From the NCBI RefSeq assembly GCF_001905545.1, contig NZ_LIPD01000008.1, positions 124,001-188,000 on the forward strand: a DNA stretch of 64,000 nt, given 5' to 3'. The notes under the pieces were generated by a model that saw only the letters and a program-made list of their open reading frames with translations, ran no database searches and was not told the DNA's origin. This stretch comes from Streptomyces sp. CB02056. Lineage in GTDB: Bacteria; Actinomycetota; Actinomycetes; Streptomycetales; Streptomycetaceae. Below are positions 59,767 to 64,000 of this stretch, in pieces (the stretch's first letter is position 1; the number at the start of each line of letters is the position of its first letter). A program made the translations under genes and the position numbers.

Positions 59767-59777
59767 GACCCGCCGCC

Positions 59778-61769
59778 CTACGGCGCGGGCTGGAAGCTGT
59801 TGAAGACGACGTCCCGGAGCGGGGCCTGGGCGGCCCACTCCGCGTCCGGGACTATCCAGTAGATCGAGTACCCGTACTTGGGCGGGGTCCCGGTCACGAA
59901 GCCGCGGTTGAGCGAGTGCATCCTGGGCGTGCCGTTGGTCCACTCCCAGTCCGCCGCGTTGGTCCACTGCCGGTAGGTGATCGCCGCCAGGTTGAGCCGC
60001 TGGTAGTTGCTGACCTGACCGCGGACGTTCGGCTCCGACTCCTGCCAGTCCGCGACCGCGCTCGCCCCGGGCGACGTGGTCCACTCGATCCGCAGCTGGC
60101 TGCCGTCGGCCGCGTTCTTGAAGATCCGCCGGTTGGCGTCCGACCCGGTCGGCTGCAGACCGTCCGGCAGCACGACGGAGAAGCCGCTCGGGTCCTTGTA
60201 CTCGTGGTACCCGGCCGGCACGGCACCCGGCGCGGGCTGCGCCGGTGCCGCCGGGGGCTGGACGGGAGCCGCCGGCGCACCGGCGGACTGCGCGGGCGCG
60301 TCCGGCGCCGCGGCCGGGTCGCCGGTCGGCTGGGCGGGCGCCGGGGCGGGCGCGGGTTCGCCCGTCGGTGCCGACGTCGGCACCGGCTCGGTACCGGTCG
60401 CCCCCGGCGAGGTGGCGACCGCGCTCTGCGAGGCCGCGCCGTTCGCGCCGCCGTCGTCGGTGCCGACCATCCGGACGACCGCCACCACTCCCGCGATCAG
60501 CAGCAGCACCACGATCACGGTGGCGATGGCCAGCCGTCGCCGGCCGGTACGCGGATCGGCCCCGGCCGCCTGGGTCGCGCCCATCGTCCACTCGCTGGTC
60601 ACCGGCCGGATCGGCTCCGCGCCCGGCTCCTCGGACGGCGTCCCGGCGGGCTCCGCGTCCTGGGCCCGACTCCCGACCCGGACCGTCCCCAGCAGCCCGC
60701 CCACCGACCGCTTGCGGCCGCTCCCGGTCTGCTCCGGCTCCTTCGGCGAAGACTCCGAGGGCTCCGCGGACTCCGCCGCGGTCGACGCCGACGGCTCGGA
60801 CGGCTCCGCGGCGTTCGACGCCTCCGCCGGCCCCGCCGCCTTCGACAGCCCCGACGCCTTCGACGCCTTCGGCTCCGGCTCCTCGGCCGGCTTCTCCAGC
60901 GGCACCGCGTGCTCGGTGGTGGACTCGGCCCGCGCGGTCGCCTCCGCGACCACCCGCTTGAGCATCGACCGGGTCTGCGAGGCGTCCAGCCGCTCGGCCG
61001 GGTCCTTCGCCAGCAGCCCCTCGATCACCGGCTGCAGCGGTCCGGCGTTCACCGGCGCGATCAGGTCCTCGGTCATCACCGCGGTCAGCGTGGCCAGCGC
61101 CGAGCCCCGGTCGTAGGGCGGCCGGCCCTCGACCATCGCGTACAGCGTGCCGCCCAGCGACCACAGGTCGGCCGGCGGCCCGGGCTTCTGCCCACGGGCC
61201 CGCTCCGGGGAGATGTACGAGGGCGCGCCGACGAGCATCCCGGTCGAGGTGACGGAGGCGTCGCCCTCCACGCTGGCGATGCCGAAGTCGGTGAGCACGA
61301 CCCGGCCGTCCTCGCCGATCAGCACGTTGGACGGCTTGACGTCCCGGTGCAGGATGCCGAGCGCGTGCGCCGCGCTGAGCACGCCCAGCACGTCGAGCGC
61401 GATCTCCGCCGCCCGGGCGGGGGCCAGCGGCCCGTCCTCCCGGACCACGTCGGCCAGCGAGCGGGACTCGACCAGCTCCATGACGATCCACGGCCGGTCG
61501 TCCTCGTCGACCACGTCGAAGACCGTCACCGCCGAACTGTGCCGGATCCGCGCGGTCGCCTTGGCCTCGCGCAGCGTCCGGGTGATCAGCCGGTGCTTCT
61601 CCTCCTCGTCGACGCTGGCGTTCATCCGCAGTTCCTTGACCGCGACGGTCCGGCCCAGCATCTCGTCCTCGGCGCGCCAGACGGTGCCCATGCCGCCGCG
61701 CCCGAGCACGCCGTTCAGGCGGTAGCGGCCGGCCAGGAGGCGGCCGGTGGAACCCTGCGCCTGGGTCAT
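59778..61769 (-). CDS. Receptor-type Ser/Thr protein kinase 2
   Basis: 663-aa Hanks-type kinase. LGRGGMGTVWRA, VAVKEL, HRDVKPSNVLI, LTDFGIA and APSYISPERA are intact. A long acidic Ser/Glu/Pro/Ala-rich linker covers about 275-405; the membrane helix (LAIATVIVVLLLIAGVVAVV) lies near 408-432. The extracellular part has a Pro/Ala/Thr linker, then a folded domain beginning GYHEYKDPSGFSVVLPDG, paralogous to that of kinase 1. The start MTQAQGSTGRLLAGRYRL at 61769 follows GGGGGAA; the upstream frame is not coding. Confidence 0.93.
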   Translation of the reverse strand: MTQAQGSTGRLLAGRYRLNGVLGRGGMGTVWRAEDEMLGRTVAVKELRMNASVDEEEKHRLITRTLREAKATARIRHSSAVTVFDVVDEDDRPWIVMELVESRSLADVVREDGPLAPARAAEIALDVLGVLSAAHALGILHRDVKPSNVLIGEDGRVVLTDFGIASVEGDASVTSTGMLVGAPSYISPERARGQKPGPPADLWSLGGTLYAMVEGRPPYDRGSALATLTAVMTEDLIAPVNAGPLQPVIEGLLAKDPAERLDASQTRSMLKRVVAEATARAESTTEHAVPLEKPAEEPEPKASKASGLSKAAGPAEASNAAEPSEPSASTAAESAEPSESSPKEPEQTGSGRKRSVGGLLGTVRVGSRAQDAEPAGTPSEEPGAEPIRPVTSEWTMGATQAAGADPRTGRRRLAIATVIVVLLLIAGVVAVVRMVGTDDGGANGAASQSAVATSPGATGTEPVPTSAPTGEPAPAPAPAQPTGDPAAAPDAPAQSAGAPAAPVQPPAAPAQPAPGAVPAGYHEYKDPSGFSVVLPDGLQPTGSDANRRIFKNAADGSQLRIEWTTSPGASAVADWQESEPNVRGQVSNYQRLNLAAITYRQWTNAADWEWTNGTPRMHSLNRGFVTGTPPKYGYSIYWIVPDAEWAAQAPLRDVVFNSFQPAP

Positions 61770-62021
61770 TCGGAACGTTCCCCCATGTGCTGCTGGCGGT
61801 CGTGGTGACGGCGCGTCGGCCCGACCTGGGGCCCGGACGCCCAAGCCTCCATCATCTCCTGTCCGGAGGGCCCGCGACCACCCGGCCCCCGCATCGAGCC
61901 GGTACGAACCGGAACGGAGGCGGCGCTCCGTGCCCGATCTGTGATCGAAAACTCGCCAAGATCTGTCCGGACCACTGCTACCGTTCGGCAGCTCATCGTA
62001 TTCCGGGGGGATTCGACGCCC
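61770..62021. other. 252-bp divergent region with GGAACGTTCC palindrome
   Basis: Upstream of kinase 2 and of the small membrane gene. A 10-bp palindrome GGAACGTTCC at 61772-61781 overlaps the kinase 2 ribosome site. Nothing else was recognised. Confidence 0.4.
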
Positions 62022-62585
62022 ATGACCGCACCCGCACCGGGCACTGACGGCCCATCGATCCGGCCGCACACCGCCCAGCACTACTCGGTCGCACCACCCC
62101 CCGTCTCCCCCGAGGGCTACGTCGCCCCCGGCATGCCCGGCGCCCCCGTGGCCGGCTTCGACCCCGTCGAACCCACGCCCAGGACCGCCCCCCGGCACCG
62201 CACCGCCCTGGCCGTCTCCCTCGCCCTGCTCGCCATGCTCCTCGGCGGCCTCGCCTACGGCAGCGCCCCGCTGCGCGCCGCCGACAGCCTCGGCTGGCTG
62301 GCCATCGCCCCGGCCGGCCTGGTCGCCCTCCCGCTCGGCCGGCTCGGCGGCCAGGGCCGCTTACTCCCCCCGCTCGGCGCCCTCCTCTCCGCCGGCGCCC
62401 TGCTCCTCGGCCAGCTGATCGAGCACCTCCGCCGCGTCCACGCCGACGGCCCGGCCCCCGGCGGCCTGCTGCACGACACCGTCACCGCCTGGCGCGCCGA
62501 CCTCCGCCCCCTCGACGCCGCCTTCTACGCCATCGCCCTCATCGGCGGCTTCCTCCTCACCCGCCGCAGCGCCACGCGGAGTTGA
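62022..62585 (+). CDS. Pro-rich N-terminal membrane protein with a TTA codon
   Basis: 187-aa protein of unknown function. Residues 1-65 are Pro/Thr/Ala-rich; four hydrophobic segments follow (TALAVSLALLAMLLGGLAYG, LGWLAIAPAGLVALPLG, LLPPLGALLSAGALLLGQLI, AFYAIALIGGFLLTR). Codon 114 (62361-62363) is TTA for Leu, the rare codon read by the bldA tRNA in Streptomyces, so translation may be tied to development. GGGGGG is about 11 bases before ATG 62022. The frame upstream of this ATG is not coding. Confidence 0.78.
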   Translation: MTAPAPGTDGPSIRPHTAQHYSVAPPPVSPEGYVAPGMPGAPVAGFDPVEPTPRTAPRHRTALAVSLALLAMLLGGLAYGSAPLRAADSLGWLAIAPAGLVALPLGRLGGQGRLLPPLGALLSAGALLLGQLIEHLRRVHADGPAPGGLLHDTVTAWRADLRPLDAAFYAIALIGGFLLTRRSATRS

Positions 62586-62643
62586 CCGCCCGCCCCGTCC
62601 CCTCCCCGCACCGCACCCGCCTCCCGCACCGGGAAAAGGAGAA

Positions 62644-62671
62644 GGCCCCCGCCGTCACCCGGCAGGGGCCC
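62644..62671 (-). terminator. Hairpin after guaB3
   Basis: GGCCCCCGCCG pairs with CCGGCAGGGGCC with minor mismatches, about 23 bases past the guaB3 stop on the minus strand. Confidence 0.6.
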
Positions 62672-62693
62672 CTCGATCAGGTCAGGTCAGGAC

Positions 62694-63821
62694 TCAGCGG
62701 TGGTCGAGCGCCGGGTTGACGGTGACCTCGACCCGCTGGAACTCCTTGAGCTCCGTGTAGCCCGTGGTGGCCATCGCCCGACGCAGCGCGCCGAACAGGT
62801 TCATGGTCCCGTCCGGCGTGTGCGAGGGCCCGGTCAGGATCTCCTCGGTGGTACCGACGGTCCCGAGGTCCACGCGCTTGCCGCGCGGCAGCTCCTCGTG
62901 GACGGCCTCCATCCCCCAGTGGATCCCCTTGCCCGGGGCGTCCGTCGCCCGCGCCAGCGCGGCGCCGATCATGACCGCGTCCGCGCCGCAGGCCACGGCC
63001 TTCGGGATGTCCCCGCTGTAGCCGACGCCGCCGTCCGCGATGACGTGCACGTAGCGGCCACCGGACTCGTCCATGTAGTCGCGACGGGCGGCCGCCACGT
63101 CGGCCACGGCGGTGGCCATCGGCACCTGGATGCCCAGGACGTTCCGCGTGGTGTGGGCGGCGCCGCCGCCGAAGCCGACCAGCACACCGGCGGCACCGGT
63201 CCGCATCAGGTGCAGGGCCGCGGTGTACGTGGCGCAGCCGCCGACGATCACCGGGACGTCCAGCTCGTAGATGAACTGCTTGAGGTTGAGCGGCTCGGCG
63301 GCGCTGGAGACGTGCTCGGCCGAGACGGTGGTGCCGCGGATGACGAAGACGTCGACGCCGGCGTCCACCACGGCCTTGGAGAACTCGGCGGTGCGCTGCG
63401 GCGAGAGCGCGGCGGCGGTGACCACGCCGGAGTCGCGGACCTCCTGGATCCGCTGCTTGATCAGCTCGGCGCGGATCGGCGCGGCGTAGATCTCCTGGAG
63501 CCGACGGGTCGCGGTGGACTCGTCGGTGATCGCGGCGATCTCGTCCAGCAGCGGCTGCGGGTCCTCGTAGCGGGTCCACAGGCCTTCGAGGTTCAGCACG
63601 CCCAGACCGCCGAGGCGGCCGATCTGGATGGCCTGCTGCGGCGAGACCACGCTGTCCATCGGGGCGGCCAGGAACGGCAGCTCGAAGCGGTAGGCGTCGA
63701 TCTGCCAGGCGATCGAGACCTCCTTCGGGTCCCGGGTCCGGCGGCTGGGGACGACGGCGATGTCGTCGAAGGCGTACGCCCGTCGGCCGCGCTTGCCTCG
63801 CCCGATCTCGATCTCAGTCAC
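62694..63821 (-). CDS. guaB3: GuaB3 family IMP dehydrogenase-related protein
   Basis: 375-aa TIM-barrel protein of the IMPDH/GMP reductase superfamily, without CBS domains. The N-terminus EIEIGRGKRGRRAYAFDDIA, APMDSVVSP and HVIADGGVGYSGDIPKA are recognisable. The loop that holds the catalytic Cys in IMPDH (GSICTTR type) reads GGGAAHTTR, with His223 at the Cys position. Enzymatic function is therefore uncertain. GTG 63821 has AGAAGGG upstream and gives the usual N-terminus; ATG 63848 is a weaker alternative. It follows guaB, so both may be co-regulated. Confidence 0.9.
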   Translation of the reverse strand: MTEIEIGRGKRGRRAYAFDDIAVVPSRRTRDPKEVSIAWQIDAYRFELPFLAAPMDSVVSPQQAIQIGRLGGLGVLNLEGLWTRYEDPQPLLDEIAAITDESTATRRLQEIYAAPIRAELIKQRIQEVRDSGVVTAAALSPQRTAEFSKAVVDAGVDVFVIRGTTVSAEHVSSAAEPLNLKQFIYELDVPVIVGGCATYTAALHLMRTGAAGVLVGFGGGAAHTTRNVLGIQVPMATAVADVAAARRDYMDESGGRYVHVIADGGVGYSGDIPKAVACGADAVMIGAALARATDAPGKGIHWGMEAVHEELPRGKRVDLGTVGTTEEILTGPSHTPDGTMNLFGALRRAMATTGYTELKEFQRVEVTVNPALDHR

Positions 63822-63932
63822 TTCGAGCCCTTCTGCTTTGTTGCTCATGCCCGCCGGGTCACCCCGGCCGCCCCCCAGTATCCCGTACTGCCGCTGGTCC
63901 CGCCCCGACGGCCCGCGCCCGGGCGCACCGGC

Positions 63933-63967
63933 AGGGGCCCGCCGCCGCGGTGCGGCAGCGGGCCCCT
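63933..63967 (-). terminator. Hairpin after guaB
   Basis: 14-nt arms 63933-63946 and 63954-63967 pair with one mismatch across a 7-base loop, just past the guaB stop on the minus strand. Confidence 0.7.
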
Positions 63968-63981
63968 CGGTGGCCGGTGGC

Positions 63982-64000
63982 TCAGCGGGCCGAGTAGTTC
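63982..64000 (-). CDS. guaB: C-terminal end of a minus-strand gene, probably IMP dehydrogenase guaB
   Basis: Only the last five codons and the stop are in the window; they read N-Y-S-A-R-stop. This ending and the position upstream of guaB3 fit actinobacterial IMP dehydrogenase, which commonly ends in a similar PNY-x-x-R tail. The identification relies mainly on synteny. Confidence 0.5.

Noticed and set aside
1..64000. tRNA, rRNA or CRISPR array
   Set aside because: No T-loop (GGTTCGAATCC-like) context with a cloverleaf, no rRNA-like block and no spaced repeat array were seen by eye; an automated scan was not possible.

Overview
The window is about 73% GC, third-position-GC-rich actinobacterial chromosome. 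Gene content and order (sdhAB, an SCO4848-type membrane protein, trpS, mdh, folD, purNH, sucCD, pcrA, guaA, guaB3, guaB end) match the conserved core arm of Streptomycetaceae, so the source is Streptomyces or a close relative such as Kitasatospora; the two cannot be separated from this sequence alone. Assignments come from reading the sequence and remembered family motifs; no database search was run.

Layout. 1-1791: succinate dehydrogenase tail (sdhA 3' end, sdhB), then a perfect 19-bp hairpin. 1867-6196: cell-envelope genes (secreted FG-GAP protein, small membrane protein, DD-carboxypeptidase, YihY membrane protein). 6244-13728: a surface-polymer locus with a GT2 glycosyltransferase and two large glycerophosphotransferases. 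13713-16660: CNNM/CBS membrane protein, trpS and a 2'-5' RNA ligase-like protein, tightly packed. 16841-19348: mdh and a DUF3017-folD pair. 19904-25456: Pro-rich membrane proteins, purN-purH and a polytopic DUF6350 protein. 25559-29787: an unusual HTH/sigma-like membrane protein and sucC-sucD.

30090-38193 is the most system-like region. A vWA protein, a DUF5682 protein and a MoxR-type AAA+ ATPase lie on the minus strand, divergent from a SWIM zinc-finger protein and a DUF5691 protein. A 223-bp inverted-repeat element (probable MITE) separates the last two, and several short tandem repeats sit in and around the locus. A B12-binding protein, an M23 peptidase and pcrA follow.

42626-47619: a PspC-fused histidine kinase with its response regulator, divergent from a PspC membrane protein, then a DoxX-Rieske fusion. 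47835-55940: guaA, a 990-bp gene-poor gap, a zinc-ribbon membrane protein, a GMC oxidoreductase carrying a four-cysteine motif, and a succinate-semialdehyde dehydrogenase. 56037-61769: two receptor-type Ser/Thr kinases flanking a membrane-anchored pseudokinase and a PH-SHOCT protein. 62022-64000: a small membrane protein with a TTA codon, guaB3 (catalytic cysteine position is His) and the last codons of guaB.

No tRNA, rRNA, CRISPR array, prophage or transposase gene was recognised. Most genes are ordinary housekeeping genes. The accessory interest lies in the vWA/DUF5682/MoxR/SWIM/DUF5691 locus, the pseudokinase cluster, the membrane HTH protein and the inverted-repeat elements.
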